64,000 bases of DNA. Source: Desulfitobacterium hafniense DCB-2. GTDB lineage: Bacteria; Bacillota; Desulfitobacteriia; Desulfitobacteriales; Desulfitobacteriaceae. The notes beneath the pieces are model-generated. The model did no database searches and was not told the DNA's origin. It saw only the letters and a program-made list of their open reading frames with translations. Made by a program: the position numbers and the translations under genes. This document shows, one piece after another, positions 54,505-63,695 of this stretch; within the stretch, counting starts at the first letter, position 1, and each line of letters begins with the position of its first letter. Location of the stretch: the NCBI RefSeq assembly GCF_000021925.1, contig NC_011830.1:3941001-4005000 (forward strand). Reading direction: 5' to 3'.

Positions 54505-55866
54505 TTATTTGAAAGGGAAAGGCAAACCTAATTTCTTCCCTTTTTTACCCTTTTTGCCCTTGCCCATCATCCCCATACCTGAACCGCCGGCAAACTGTTT
54601 CATCATCTTTTGCATCTGCTCGAACTGCTTCAGCAAACGCCCTACCTCCTGAACGCTGGTCCCGCTGCCTTTGGCGATGCGACGCTTTCTGGAATCCTTG
54701 ATCAAGGCGGGCTTTCTGCGCTCTTCGGCAGTCATGGAATGAATAATGGCTTCCACATGGGCCATATCTTTTTCATCGACCTGGACATCCTTCATCTGCT
54801 TGCCAACGCCGGGGATCATTTCCAGCAGAGAATTTAAGGGCCCCATCTTTTTAAGCTGCTGCATCTGATCCAGGAAATCATCCAGGGTAAATTCCTGCTT
54901 GCGCAGCTTCTGCTCCATTTCCCGGGCCTGCTTCTCGTCAAAGGCTTCCTGGGCCTTTTCGATCAGGGTCAGGACATCCCCCATTCCCAAAATACGGGAG
55001 GCCATCCGTTCCGGGAAAAAGGGCTCAATAGCATCCATCTTTTCCCCGACACCGGCAAATTTAATAGGGCAGCCGGTTACGGCCTTCACGGAGAGGGCAG
55101 CCCCGCCCCGGGTATCTCCATCCAGCTTGGTCAGGATGATGCCATCAACCCCCAGCTCGTTATGGAAGCTTTCCGCTACATTCACAGCATCCTGCCCGGT
55201 CATGGCATCCACCACCAGCAGGATTTCATGGGGCTTCACTGCGGTCTTAATCTCTCGGAGTTCTCCCATAAGCTCTTCATTGATATGCAGGCGGCCTGCC
55301 GTATCGATGATGACCACATCCAGGCCCTGGCTGTTGGCATGCTGAAGGCTGGCGGCGGCGATCTTTACCGGGTTTTCCTGGCCTAAGGAAAACACAGGCA
55401 CCTTGATCTGTTCACCGAGGACTTCCAGCTGTTTGATGGCTGCCGGACGATAAATATCGCAGGCGACCAAGAGGGGATGTTTGCCTTGCTTCTTCAGCAT
55501 ATTAGCCAGCTTGGCACCATGGGTTGTCTTACCGGCTCCTTGCAAGCCCACCAGCATAATGACTGTAGGAGGCTTCGAGGAAATATTTATCTTGCTGGAA
55601 ACGCCGCCCATTAAGGCGACCATTTCCTCATTAACAATTTTGATCACCTGCTGTCCAGGGGAAAGAGATTCGAGAACCTCCTGTCCAATGGAACGTTCCT
55701 TGACTTTGGCGACAAAATCCTTAACCACCTTAAAGTTCACATCAGCTTCCAATAAGGCCATACGGACTTCCCGCATCGCTTCATTGACATCCGCCTCAGT
55801 GAGCTTGCCTTTGCTCTTTAACCGCTTGAATGTTTCTTGTAATTTTTCACTTAGACCTTGAAACAT
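54505..55866 (-). CDS. ffh: Signal recognition particle protein Ffh
   Basis: The 54-kDa SRP GTPase that targets membrane proteins; about 453 residues. The N domain starts MFQGLSEKLQETFKRL. The G domain has GLQGAGKTTHGAKLA, DTAGRLHINEELM and TKLDGDTRGGAALS. The M domain is Met-rich at the end (QMQKMMKQFAGGSGMGMMGKG). ATG 55866 is chosen, four codons inside a GTG-started frame. It pairs with ftsY further right. Confidence 0.96.
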   Translation of the reverse strand: MFQGLSEKLQETFKRLKSKGKLTEADVNEAMREVRMALLEADVNFKVVKDFVAKVKERSIGQEVLESLSPGQQVIKIVNEEMVALMGGVSSKINISSKPPTVIMLVGLQGAGKTTHGAKLANMLKKQGKHPLLVACDIYRPAAIKQLEVLGEQIKVPVFSLGQENPVKIAAASLQHANSQGLDVVIIDTAGRLHINEELMGELREIKTAVKPHEILLVVDAMTGQDAVNVAESFHNELGVDGIILTKLDGDTRGGAALSVKAVTGCPIKFAGVGEKMDAIEPFFPERMASRILGMGDVLTLIEKAQEAFDEKQAREMEQKLRKQEFTLDDFLDQMQQLKKMGPLNSLLEMIPGVGKQMKDVQVDEKDMAHVEAIIHSMTAEERRKPALIKDSRKRRIAKGSGTSVQEVGRLLKQFEQMQKMMKQFAGGSGMGMMGKGKKGKKGKKLGLPFPFK

Positions 55867-55892
55867 ACCAGCCCTCACTTTCCGGACTCAAC

Positions 55893-56261
55893 CTAAGAAG
55901 CTTCAATATCCCGATATATTTCATCAATTTTTTGACTTATGGATTGATGCCGTTCCCAGGCTTTCTCGTTGGAAAAATCCTTTTGCTCGAATTCCTGCAC
56001 TAATTGGTGAACTTCGGATAATTTATGCTGCTCGTCGGCAAAGCGGCGAATCAGCCCCAGCTTATCCTCATACCCTTGCAGGATCTTTTCCGTCCTCTTC
56101 AACAAGTCATATACTGCTTGCCGGCTGATCTTCTCAAGATCAGCAATCTCCACCAGGGAAAAATCCTGTTCATAATGGAGATCCCAGATCCTCCCCTGCT
56201 TGGGAGTTAAAAGAGGACCATAAAAATCCGCCAGTAATGCCATTTTTGCAAATCGTTCCAA
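55893..56261 (-). CDS. ylxM: YlxM-type helix-turn-helix SRP-associated protein
   Basis: A 122-residue protein of the UPF0122 family. The HTH region EIADLEKISRQAVYDLLKRTEKIL resembles a sigma region 4. YlxM stimulates SRP GTPase activity in Streptococcus; it lies just upstream of ffh, as here. A strong promoter (56303-56331) precedes it, so it leads the ylxM-ffh-rpsP-khpA operon. Confidence 0.92.
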   Translation of the reverse strand: MERFAKMALLADFYGPLLTPKQGRIWDLHYEQDFSLVEIADLEKISRQAVYDLLKRTEKILQGYEDKLGLIRRFADEQHKLSEVHQLVQEFEQKDFSNEKAWERHQSISQKIDEIYRDIEAS

Positions 56262-56302
56262 TGCAAAAAGCCTCCCGTAAAGGATTTTTACTTTACTGCG
56301 CT

Positions 56303-56331
56303 ATTTTAGGGCATATTCATCAGTTTGTCAA
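56303..56331 (-). promoter_or_regulatory. Strong sigma-A promoter of the ylxM-ffh operon
   Basis: On the minus strand a perfect TTGACA (56326-56331), a 17-nt spacer and TAAAAT (56303-56308), 42 nt before the ylxM start. Confidence 0.75.
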
Positions 56332-56443
56332 GTAATTTTACTTTCCTACACTATACCACTTGCCTTTCCTGTTTTAAGAACACTGCACTTGTATTCACAT
56401 ATATTAATGAAGGAAAAATTATATTTTATAGAATTTAAAAAAT

Positions 56444-57739
56444 CTATAAGCCTTGTGCTATCCCTTTGGCCCGCTTTTCCACCTCTCGGCAAACCCGTTT
56501 GATATCTATGGTCATGAGCTGACGTTCCTGCATGAGAATTTTGCCATCGACCATGACTGTACGCACATCGCCGGCGTGGGCGACATAGACCAAATGGGCA
56601 GGAATGGAGAATCTCGGGTAAAAATGAGGCTGATCAAAATTGATGGAGATCAAATCCGCCTTATAACCCGGTGCCAGCACACCCACATCGTGAAGTCCCA
56701 GAGTCCGTGCCCCATCCACTGTAGCCATCTGCAGCACCTCATAAGCGGGCAGAGCCGTGGCTCCTTTGACAAGCTTTTGCTGAAAGGCCGCCGAGCGCAT
56801 CTCCCCGAACATATCCAGATTATTATTGCTGGAAGTGCCATCCGTACCCAAGCCAACCACAACACCCCGTGAACGGAGTTCGGGAATCGGCGCCGTGCCG
56901 CTGTTTAATTTCATATTGCTCTCAGGATTGTGGGCGATAAAAACCTTGTTTTGGGCCATAATCTCCTGATCTTCCTCAGTCAGGTGCACACAATGGGCGG
57001 CCACCACATGCCCTCCGAATAAGCCCAGTTCCTCCAGCCATTGAACCGGGGTCTTGCCATATTGCTCTTTGATGGTTTTGATCTCATCTTCCGTCTCCGC
57101 CACATGGATATGAATTCCCACTCCCAGACGGTCCGCTTCCTGCTTAACCCGCTGCAGAAACTCACCGGAACAAGTATACGGAGCATGGGGGCCAAACATA
57201 ACCTGAATCCGCCCCTGACCTGCACCATGATAATTCTTGACCAAGTCCATGTTCTCGGCAAAAGCTCTTTCTCCATTAGGAGCGTTGCCTATCAAGCCCC
57301 TTGATAAAACCCCCCGGGTTCCCGCCTCTAAAACGGCTTTCGCCACCTGATCCATAGAAGCATACATATCCAGCATCGTCGTGGTTCCGGATTGGATCAT
57401 TTCCCCCAAAGCCAGCAAGGTTCCCCAGTAGATATCTTCATCGGACATTTTATCCTCAAAAGGCCAAATCTTCGTCTGCAGCCAAGGCATCAAGGGCAGA
57501 TCATCGGCATAACTTCTCAACATGGTCATAGCCGCATGGGTATGAGTATTAATCAAGCCAGGCATAACCACATCCTCAGGCAGATCGATGATCTGATCAG
57601 GAATAAAGCTGTCCGGAGCAGAACCTTTCTCCCCGACAAAGAGAATCCGATCATTTTCAATCCCTATTTCTCCCTCGGGGTAGAAATCCTCCGGCCCGGT
57701 CATGGGCAATACCATAGCGCGAATAAGAATCTTGGACAT
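56444..57739 (-). CDS. mtaD: 5-methylthioadenosine/S-adenosylhomocysteine deaminase
   Basis: An amidohydrolase that deaminates MTA and SAH; 431 residues. Metal ligands are the HTH in GLINTHTHAAM, then HIHVAETEDE, VVAAHCVHLT and LGTDGTSSNNNLDMFGE. ATG 57739 with GGAGTGAT upstream is chosen. It sits directly before the aldolase-mtnA-mtnP genes, which gives it a role in methylthioadenosine salvage. Confidence 0.9.
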   Translation of the reverse strand: MSKILIRAMVLPMTGPEDFYPEGEIGIENDRILFVGEKGSAPDSFIPDQIIDLPEDVVMPGLINTHTHAAMTMLRSYADDLPLMPWLQTKIWPFEDKMSDEDIYWGTLLALGEMIQSGTTTMLDMYASMDQVAKAVLEAGTRGVLSRGLIGNAPNGERAFAENMDLVKNYHGAGQGRIQVMFGPHAPYTCSGEFLQRVKQEADRLGVGIHIHVAETEDEIKTIKEQYGKTPVQWLEELGLFGGHVVAAHCVHLTEEDQEIMAQNKVFIAHNPESNMKLNSGTAPIPELRSRGVVVGLGTDGTSSNNNLDMFGEMRSAAFQQKLVKGATALPAYEVLQMATVDGARTLGLHDVGVLAPGYKADLISINFDQPHFYPRFSIPAHLVYVAHAGDVRTVMVDGKILMQERQLMTIDIKRVCREVEKRAKGIAQGL

Positions 57740-57799
57740 AACTATCACTCCTTACAACCAATGATTTAGACCCCCAATCCATTTGGAGGTCTAATAGCA

Positions 57800-58438
57800 C
57801 TAAGCTCGTTGTCCGTAGCTTTCCTGATAAGCGCGGCGCATGATTTGAATGTCTTCAGGGCTTAGTGCCGCCGGTTTACCCAAGAGCCGGGACATGATAT
57901 GAATCTGAGCACTTTTTTCTACAACTTGACACACTTTAAATGCTTCAGCCAAGGAGAAGCCAACCCCGACCAAGCCATGGTTAGCGAGAAAGACAGCATT
58001 CTTGTCTTCCAGCGCCTGCACAGCACTAAGGGCAAGCTCCAGCGTGCCGGGTAACTCATAGCGGGCCACCGCCACCTGACCTCCGGCAATCATCACCAAA
58101 TCCTCCACAATCCCCGGGAGGGGAAGGCGGGATACGGCATGGGCTGTAGCAAATGGAGAATGGGTGTGGACGATTCCTTTAACATCAGGCCGCTGCTTAT
58201 AGATCTGCCCATGGAGCAGCAGCTCTGAAGACGGCTTGCGCTTTCCCTCCAGCACAGTATTATCCATACTCAGCAGTACCAGATCCTCTTCCTTCAAGGA
58301 GAAGTAATCCATGCCGCTGGGAGTAATCCAATACCCATTGCGGTCAGAATCCCACGCGGAGATATTCCCCCAAGTACCGGCGACCATGCCGCTCTGAGCT
58401 ATTTTTTGGCCGATCTCCAGAATTTTCTCTTTGAGCAT
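57800..58438 (-). CDS. Class II aldolase, candidate 5-methylthioribulose-1-phosphate aldolase (Ald2-like)
   Basis: A 212-residue zinc aldolase of the FucA/AraD family. GTWGNISAWDSD is the substrate-phosphate region, SSELLLHGQIY supplies a catalytic Glu, and GIVHTHSPFATAHA and FLANHGLVGVG supply metal ligands. By sequence alone fuculose-phosphate aldolase is possible. Overlap with mtnA (TAATG) and the neighbouring mtnP point to cleavage of 5-methylthioribulose-1-phosphate, giving DHAP and methylthioacetaldehyde, as in the DHAP shunt. Confidence 0.8.
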   Translation of the reverse strand: MLKEKILEIGQKIAQSGMVAGTWGNISAWDSDRNGYWITPSGMDYFSLKEEDLVLLSMDNTVLEGKRKPSSELLLHGQIYKQRPDVKGIVHTHSPFATAHAVSRLPLPGIVEDLVMIAGGQVAVARYELPGTLELALSAVQALEDKNAVFLANHGLVGVGFSLAEAFKVCQVVEKSAQIHIMSRLLGKPAALSPEDIQIMRRAYQESYGQRA

Positions 58439-59475
58439 TAGGAACGTACCATCATCTTTAATAAATTCACAGAGTAAGGTGAGGTTACGATACCCTTTTC
58501 CGTAATAATTCCCGTAATCAATTTGGCGGGGGTCACATCAAAAGCAGGATTATACACGGGAACTTCCGGCGGGGCTACCTGAACCCCAAAAACCTCCCTT
58601 AACTCCTTAGGATTCCTTTCTTCAATAGGGATATCTTGTCCACTTGGAACTTTCAAGTCAATGGTGGAGGTAGGGGCAGCCACGTAGAAGGGTATCCCAT
58701 GGGCATGAGCCAGGACAGCCAGGGAGTAAGTGCCGATTTTATTGGCCGTATCTCCGTTGGCTGCGATACGATCCGCACCCACGATGACCAAATCAATATT
58801 TCCCTGCTGCATTAAGAATCCAGCCATATTATCCGCGATGAGGGTCACGGGAATGTGATCATTCATCAATTCCAGAGCTGTCAACCGGGCCCCTTGCAAG
58901 AAGGGACGGGTCTCACCGGCGTAAACATGAACTTTCTTGCCCGCCTGCTGGGCGGCGCGTATTACCCCAAGGGCAGTGCCATACTCCACAGTAGCTAAGG
59001 CACCTGCGTTGCAGTGGGTAAGAATATTGGCTTCCGCGGTCACAATTGCGTTGCCATGTTCCCCGATGAGACGATTGACACGGCGATCGTCCTCAGCTAT
59101 ATTTTCGGCCTCTGCCACCAAGGCTTGACGAATCTCCGCCAATTCCTTCGCCTCATGCTGATCCCGCAGCCGATCCTCCATACGGCGCAATGCCCAAAAG
59201 AGATTGACTGCTGTGGGGCGGGTCTCCGCCAAACGGTGCTGAACTTTTTCCATATGAGCAGGCAAGTCTGCCAGCTCACCTGAGTAGCCTATTGCTCCCA
59301 GGGCGTATCCGTAAGCTGCTGCGGCGCCGATAGCCGGTGCACCCCGGACTTCCATTTTTTCAATGGCCTCCGCCACTTCCTCATAGGTCGCAGCCATTCT
59401 ATACTTAATTTCTACAGGTAAACGGGTCTGATCCAATATTTTTAAGGAATCTCCCATCCACTCTAATGCTTTCAC
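58438..59475 (-). CDS. mtnA: 5-methylthioribose-1-phosphate isomerase
   Basis: A 345-residue isomerase of the eIF2B-like fold. VRGAPAIGAAAAYG, ILTHCNAGALATVEYGTALGVIRAA with the catalytic Cys, and VIVGADRIAANGDTANKIGTYSLA with the catalytic Asp are diagnostic. It converts 5-methylthioribose-1-phosphate to the ribulose form. The start is GTG after AAGGCGG. It is coupled to the aldolase by overlapping TAATG. Confidence 0.94.
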   Translation of the reverse strand: MKALEWMGDSLKILDQTRLPVEIKYRMAATYEEVAEAIEKMEVRGAPAIGAAAAYGYALGAIGYSGELADLPAHMEKVQHRLAETRPTAVNLFWALRRMEDRLRDQHEAKELAEIRQALVAEAENIAEDDRRVNRLIGEHGNAIVTAEANILTHCNAGALATVEYGTALGVIRAAQQAGKKVHVYAGETRPFLQGARLTALELMNDHIPVTLIADNMAGFLMQQGNIDLVIVGADRIAANGDTANKIGTYSLAVLAHAHGIPFYVAAPTSTIDLKVPSGQDIPIEERNPKELREVFGVQVAPPEVPVYNPAFDVTPAKLITGIITEKGIVTSPYSVNLLKMMVRS

Positions 59476-59490
59476 CTTCGTACCGCCTTT

Positions 59491-60282
59491 CTAAAACTTA
59501 CCGACCTCTGCATTAGCCATTTGACACCGACAATCCTGTTCGTGGCGAAGTATCCGAAATGTTTCTTGTATTAAACCGGCTGCCTTGTTTCCGGCAGCTT
59601 GCAAGCTTTCAACAACTTCCTGGTGGGTTAGGGGGTGATCGGCTATTCCTGCCGCTTCATTGGTAACCATGGCGATCGTAGCATAGCACATACCGCATTC
59701 CCTGGCCAAAACCACTTCGGGCACGCTGGTCATCCCCACACATTCTCCGCCGAGAATTTGGTACATCCTGATTTCAGCCGGAGTCTCAAAGCGCGGCCCC
59801 TCTGTACATACATAGGCAGCCCCGCCCTGCAAAGGCACCCCTATGGACTCTCCGGCTTCACGAATCACCGCTTGTACAGACCGGCAATAGGGTTCTGTCA
59901 TATCCACATGGAGTACGCCCTGCCCTCCCCCTTCATAAAAGGTCTGAGGACGGCTCTTGGTGAAGTCCAGAAATTGATCCAAGAGCACAATATCTCCCAA
60001 TTGGAGTCGGGAAGAAAGAGAACCCACGGCAGCCGTGGCAATGATTTTACGGACACCAAGTTCTTTTAAAGCCCAGATATTGGCCCGATAATTGACCAAA
60101 TGAGGGGGCACTGTATGCCCTTTGCCATGACGGCTCATGAAGACAATGGGCTCATCGTGGGCCTCAAAACGCCCGATCTCCACCGTTACCTTTCCATAAG
60201 GGGTAGCGATGCTTTCTGTACGGAGATCCAGCAGAGCAACCGTCTCTAGTCCTGTTCCACCGATCAAAGCGAAGGTATTCAG
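59491..60282 (-). CDS. mtnP: 5-methylthioadenosine phosphorylase with apparent CTG start
   Basis: A 263-residue nucleoside phosphorylase that splits MTA with phosphate. It shows FALIGGTGLE, the phosphate-binding MSRHGKGHTVPPH, CTEGPRFETPAEIRMY and SVPEVVLARECGMCYA. The only start giving a complete first strand is CTG at 60282 (LNTFALIGG), seven nt after GAGGAGG; an in-frame stop lies four codons upstream at 60295-60297. A TTG at 60267 would cut off NTFAL. The CTG overlaps the ftsY stop as CTGA, so translation is coupled. Confidence 0.9.
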   Translation of the reverse strand: MNTFALIGGTGLETVALLDLRTESIATPYGKVTVEIGRFEAHDEPIVFMSRHGKGHTVPPHLVNYRANIWALKELGVRKIIATAAVGSLSSRLQLGDIVLLDQFLDFTKSRPQTFYEGGGQGVLHVDMTEPYCRSVQAVIREAGESIGVPLQGGAAYVCTEGPRFETPAEIRMYQILGGECVGMTSVPEVVLARECGMCYATIAMVTNEAAGIADHPLTHQEVVESLQAAGNKAAGLIQETFRILRHEQDCRCQMANAEVGKF

Positions 60283-61241
60283 ATTTCTTCCTCCTCATCA
60301 TCCTGAGTCTGATCAAAAAGAGCACTGGCAAAATCCTGGGGAATAAAGGGACGCAAATCCTCCATCCCTTCCCCTACGCCGATCCATTTCACCGGGATAT
60401 TAATTTCTCCCTGAATCCCCAGGACCACTCCGCCCTTGGCTGTACCATCCAGTTTCGTGAGCACAATTCCCGTCACCCCGGCCACTTCCTGAAAAAGCTT
60501 GGCTTGCTGGAGAGCATTCTGTCCTGTTGTGGCATCAAGGACGAGGAGAACTTCATGGGGTGCCCCGGGAATTTCCCGTTCAATGACCCGCTTTACTTTG
60601 CGCAGCTCTTCCATTAAGTTGACCTTATTATGTAGTCGGCCGGCCGTATCCATAATGACCAGATCGGCACCCCGGGACTTCGCTGCCTGAAGGGCATCAT
60701 AGGCTACCGCCGCAGGATCGGCACCTTCCTTTTGTTTTATGACTTCCACACCGGCCCGCTGTCCCCAGACCTCAAGCTGATCGATGGCCGCTGCCCGAAA
60801 GGTATCTCCGGCAGCCAGGATAACTTTCTTTCCTTCCTCTTGGAAGTAATGAGCTAACTTGCCGATGGTCGTGGTCTTGCCCACACCATTGACACCCACC
60901 ACCAAAAAGATGCTGGGACCATGTTCCGCAAAGTTCATGGATTCTTCTTCTCCCAGCAGTTCAGCAATCAGCTCTTGGAGAACAACCTTTAGCTCTTCCG
61001 CCTCCTGTAATTTTCTTTTCTTTACCTCTTTACGCAACCCTTCAACCAGCTCAAAGGAAGTATTTACCCCCACATCGGAGCGGATCAATACTTCCTCCAG
61101 CTCTTCATAGAGCTCTTCATCGATTTTCCGTCTTCCCGTTAAAATCTCTTCGACTTTAGTAACAAACTGATCCCGAGTTTTCGTCAATCCTGCTTTTAGT
61201 TTAGTAAAAAAACCAGCCAACTGGACTTCCTCCTTATACAT
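60279..61241 (-). CDS. ftsY: Signal recognition particle receptor FtsY
   Basis: The SRP receptor GTPase; about 320 residues. The N domain lies at about 10-100; the G domain has VNGVGKTTTIGKLA, DTFRAAAIDQLEVW, DTAGRLHNKVNLMEEL and TKLDGTAKGGVVL. There is only a short N-terminal acidic stretch, so membrane binding must rely on the amphipathic start. ATG 61241 with AAAGGTG is chosen. It overlaps mtnP. Confidence 0.95.
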   Translation of the reverse strand: MYKEEVQLAGFFTKLKAGLTKTRDQFVTKVEEILTGRRKIDEELYEELEEVLIRSDVGVNTSFELVEGLRKEVKKRKLQEAEELKVVLQELIAELLGEEESMNFAEHGPSIFLVVGVNGVGKTTTIGKLAHYFQEEGKKVILAAGDTFRAAAIDQLEVWGQRAGVEVIKQKEGADPAAVAYDALQAAKSRGADLVIMDTAGRLHNKVNLMEELRKVKRVIEREIPGAPHEVLLVLDATTGQNALQQAKLFQEVAGVTGIVLTKLDGTAKGGVVLGIQGEINIPVKWIGVGEGMEDLRPFIPQDFASALFDQTQDDEEEEI

Positions 61242-61310
61242 AGGCACACCTTTGAGGCTATTGTATCACAATCCGGTCAGGCTCTCAAACTAATCCAGTA
61301 TAAATTGAAA

Positions 61311-61343
61311 AGAGCTATATTCCAACAAATAGAATACAGCCCC
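61311..61343 (-). terminator. Terminator after the flavoprotein gene
   Basis: On the minus strand GGGCTGTATTC pairs with GAATATAGCTC around a 9-nt loop and is followed by TTTTC, 65 nt past the flavoprotein stop. Confidence 0.6.
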
Positions 61344-61407
61344 TTTATTCTTCTAATTATTCATCCTCTAATCATTCATCTTTTGTTAATCTCTCTTGAA
61401 TTGAATT

Positions 61408-62955
61408 CTAACCCCAGGCCTCTGCTTTGGCCGCTTCCTGCCCGCTGATGCGGCCATTGACGATGCAGTCTGTACACGCTACTCCACCCAGACGCACCGC
61501 ACCATGGATACCTCCAGTGACTTCACCGGCGGCATAAAGCCCTTTGATCGGTTCAAAATCCTGATTGATCACCTGGGTTTGCAGATTGGTCATAAGCCCG
61601 CCCATGGTATGGTGAACCTTAGGCCACATGCGGGTAACATAGAAGGGTCCTTGTTCAGTGGGTTTAGCCCCCTCCATAATCATGCAGTTGAAATCATCAT
61701 CTTTGCCCTTGAGGACAAAGGAGTTCCAACGCTTGATTTCAGCCAGGAAGGGTTCCACCGGAACATTGTAGGCTTTGGCCACTTCTTCGAGAGTATCGTA
61801 TTTCTTAATGGAGCCGTTCCCCATCGCTCCTTCGAGAATTTGGGGCAGAATCTGCAGCTTCACAGCATATTCGTCAGCCACATGAATACCGGGTTCACCC
61901 AAAGCAATGATCGCATCCGCTCTGACCTTCCGGTTCCCCGATTCCATAATAAACCGCTTGCCGGTTTTAACGTCGATCATGGGAGCAAAGCCAACCAGCC
62001 GTTCGACGAACTGGGGCACATAGCCAAATCCCTTTTCGTCAGGGCTGGTCCAGGGCCCAAGCTGAATCCAATCCATATGCACATCCATGGCTTCATGCTT
62101 CAGCGCCTCTCGCAGGGCCTCCCCCGTAGCACCCAGATGGTTGGTGCTGGAGAATTTGTCAGTGATTCTGGGATCGTGGATGGTACGCATCCTGATGTCC
62201 TGGGAGAACCCGCCGGAAGCGATAATGACGGCCTTCCTGGCTTTGATCAGCAGCGGTGTCCCACTGCTCTCGTTGCCATATTTATAACCATCCAACACTT
62301 CCACGCCGATGATCCGTTTCTCATCATTTTCCATGAAGCGGACGAATTTTCTATTGTTCGAAACGGATATACCTTTTCCTTCTAACTTCGCCAGCATAGC
62401 CTTAATGTACCCTGAGCCGGAAGCCTCTTCCGATTGATGAGCTCTTAATACAGAATGACCGCCATGGTAATTCAGTTTTTCTCTGAATTTCATGCCCAGA
62501 TAATTCTGACACCATTCCAATGCTTCGTTGGATTTTTCTGCGACAAGGGTGGCCTTATCCACATGATTGATATTGCCGCCGGCCTTTAGCATATCCGCTA
62601 CCATAAGTTCGACAGAATCCTCAACGCCTGCGGCTTTTTGCATCTTCGTATTGGCACAGCACATATCTCCGCCATTAATAGCTGAGTTCCCTCCGCTCAC
62701 AGGCATCTTTTCCAAGATAATGACCTGTGAACCTGCCTCGAGGACTTCCAGGGCGGCTGCCAGACCTGCAAAACCGCTGCCGATGACAACCACATCGGTC
62801 TCTTCCTTCCATTCCGGACCGGCTTGGGCGGGCTGAGGTGCCGGATTCGCTGCTCCTGCTGAACAACCGACCAGGGTTCCCATACCGGCAATGGATACGC
62901 CGGCTAAAGCCATCGTTTTTAAAAATTGTCTTCTATCAACTGCTTTTTGGGTCAT
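61408..62955 (-). CDS. Exported FAD-binding fumarate-reductase-like flavoprotein (Tat signal, lipobox)
   Basis: A 515-residue flavoprotein. The N-terminus MTQKAVDRRQFLKTMALAGV is a twin-arginine signal, with a lipobox-like LVGC (about 32-35). The FAD-binding Rossmann motif VVVIGSGFAGLAAALEV is near 60, and GGNSAINGG follows. The C-terminal HHTMGGLMTN, GLYAAGEVTGGIHG and RLGGVACTDC match the fumarate reductase/urocanate reductase flavoprotein family. ATG 62955 with GAGAGGAGC is chosen. It is 25 nt after a tetraheme cytochrome gene, which would be the electron donor. The electron acceptor is not readable from the sequence; it may be fumarate or another enoate. Confidence 0.88.
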   Translation of the reverse strand: MTQKAVDRRQFLKTMALAGVSIAGMGTLVGCSAGAANPAPQPAQAGPEWKEETDVVVIGSGFAGLAAALEVLEAGSQVIILEKMPVSGGNSAINGGDMCCANTKMQKAAGVEDSVELMVADMLKAGGNINHVDKATLVAEKSNEALEWCQNYLGMKFREKLNYHGGHSVLRAHQSEEASGSGYIKAMLAKLEGKGISVSNNRKFVRFMENDEKRIIGVEVLDGYKYGNESSGTPLLIKARKAVIIASGGFSQDIRMRTIHDPRITDKFSSTNHLGATGEALREALKHEAMDVHMDWIQLGPWTSPDEKGFGYVPQFVERLVGFAPMIDVKTGKRFIMESGNRKVRADAIIALGEPGIHVADEYAVKLQILPQILEGAMGNGSIKKYDTLEEVAKAYNVPVEPFLAEIKRWNSFVLKGKDDDFNCMIMEGAKPTEQGPFYVTRMWPKVHHTMGGLMTNLQTQVINQDFEPIKGLYAAGEVTGGIHGAVRLGGVACTDCIVNGRISGQEAAKAEAWG

Positions 62956-62980
62956 GGGTATAGCTCCTCTCAAAATAGAA

Positions 62981-63448
62981 TTAGAGTTTAGTCCATAGCT
63001 CTTCATTCAGTTCATTGATCCAGGGGAAATCATGACAAGTTGAACACATCATTTGTGATTTGGCATGAATGGAATGACATGTGGTGCAGTCAGCGGTGTC
63101 ATAGTGGTGAGGGCCATGAGGGTTCGGTTCCTTTTCCTTGGTCAGCAGGGCAACCTCTGCCATGCCCTTATGGCAGCTTAGGCATTGCTCCTGTTTTACC
63201 GGGTTTTCCACACCTTGCTCATGACATTGTTCGCATTGCAGGCCCATTTTTGAATGAGTATTATCGGCCTGCTCACCAGTGTTCACCAGGGCCGCTTGAC
63301 CGCCTTCTCCCGCACCTCCCTGGGGCTTTGTTTGACTTGCCGCTTGTTGTCCGTCACAGCCCATCACAGCGATGAAGACAAATAGCAGGCATCCTAACAA
63401 AAAGGCCAGTTTAAATTGTGCTGAAGGTCCTTCTTTTCCTGTACCCAC
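62981..63448 (-). CDS. Tetraheme c-type cytochrome lipoprotein
   Basis: About 155 residues. The four heme-binding CXXCH motifs are CEQCH, CLSCH, CTTCH and CSTCH, with extra histidines between them. The N-terminal hydrophobic stretch ends in IAVMGC, a probable lipobox. I chose GTG at 63448, with GAAAGGAGG six nt upstream; ATG 63472 and 63538 lack such a site. The cytochrome resembles the N-terminal heme domain of flavocytochrome c fumarate reductases, here encoded separately from its flavoprotein partner. Confidence 0.88.
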   Translation of the reverse strand: MGTGKEGPSAQFKLAFLLGCLLFVFIAVMGCDGQQAASQTKPQGGAGEGGQAALVNTGEQADNTHSKMGLQCEQCHEQGVENPVKQEQCLSCHKGMAEVALLTKEKEPNPHGPHHYDTADCTTCHSIHAKSQMMCSTCHDFPWINELNEELWTKL

Positions 63449-63695
63449 TCCAATCCTCCTTTCTTCCAGCATGGGAAAGTTCAATACTTTCTTGTGCCAA
63501 ATCATTCTATCTTTCCGGATGGCTCTCCTTCGTAGCATTAGACAAACATAGCCGGTTTTTTTTCAGACAAATATACAATTGTAATTACAAGCACAAGCAG
63601 CTATACTAATACATACTAAACTTATATTTTCTAAGGACAGCGCCGGTCTACCCAACACATCACTTCATATCTTTCATTTGCAAAGGAGCATAAAA

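Noticed and set aside
61504..62385. A 293-codon frame opposite the flavoprotein gene
   Set aside because: It is the antisense of a well-supported flavoprotein with a conserved FAD domain; no ribosome binding site or family signature.
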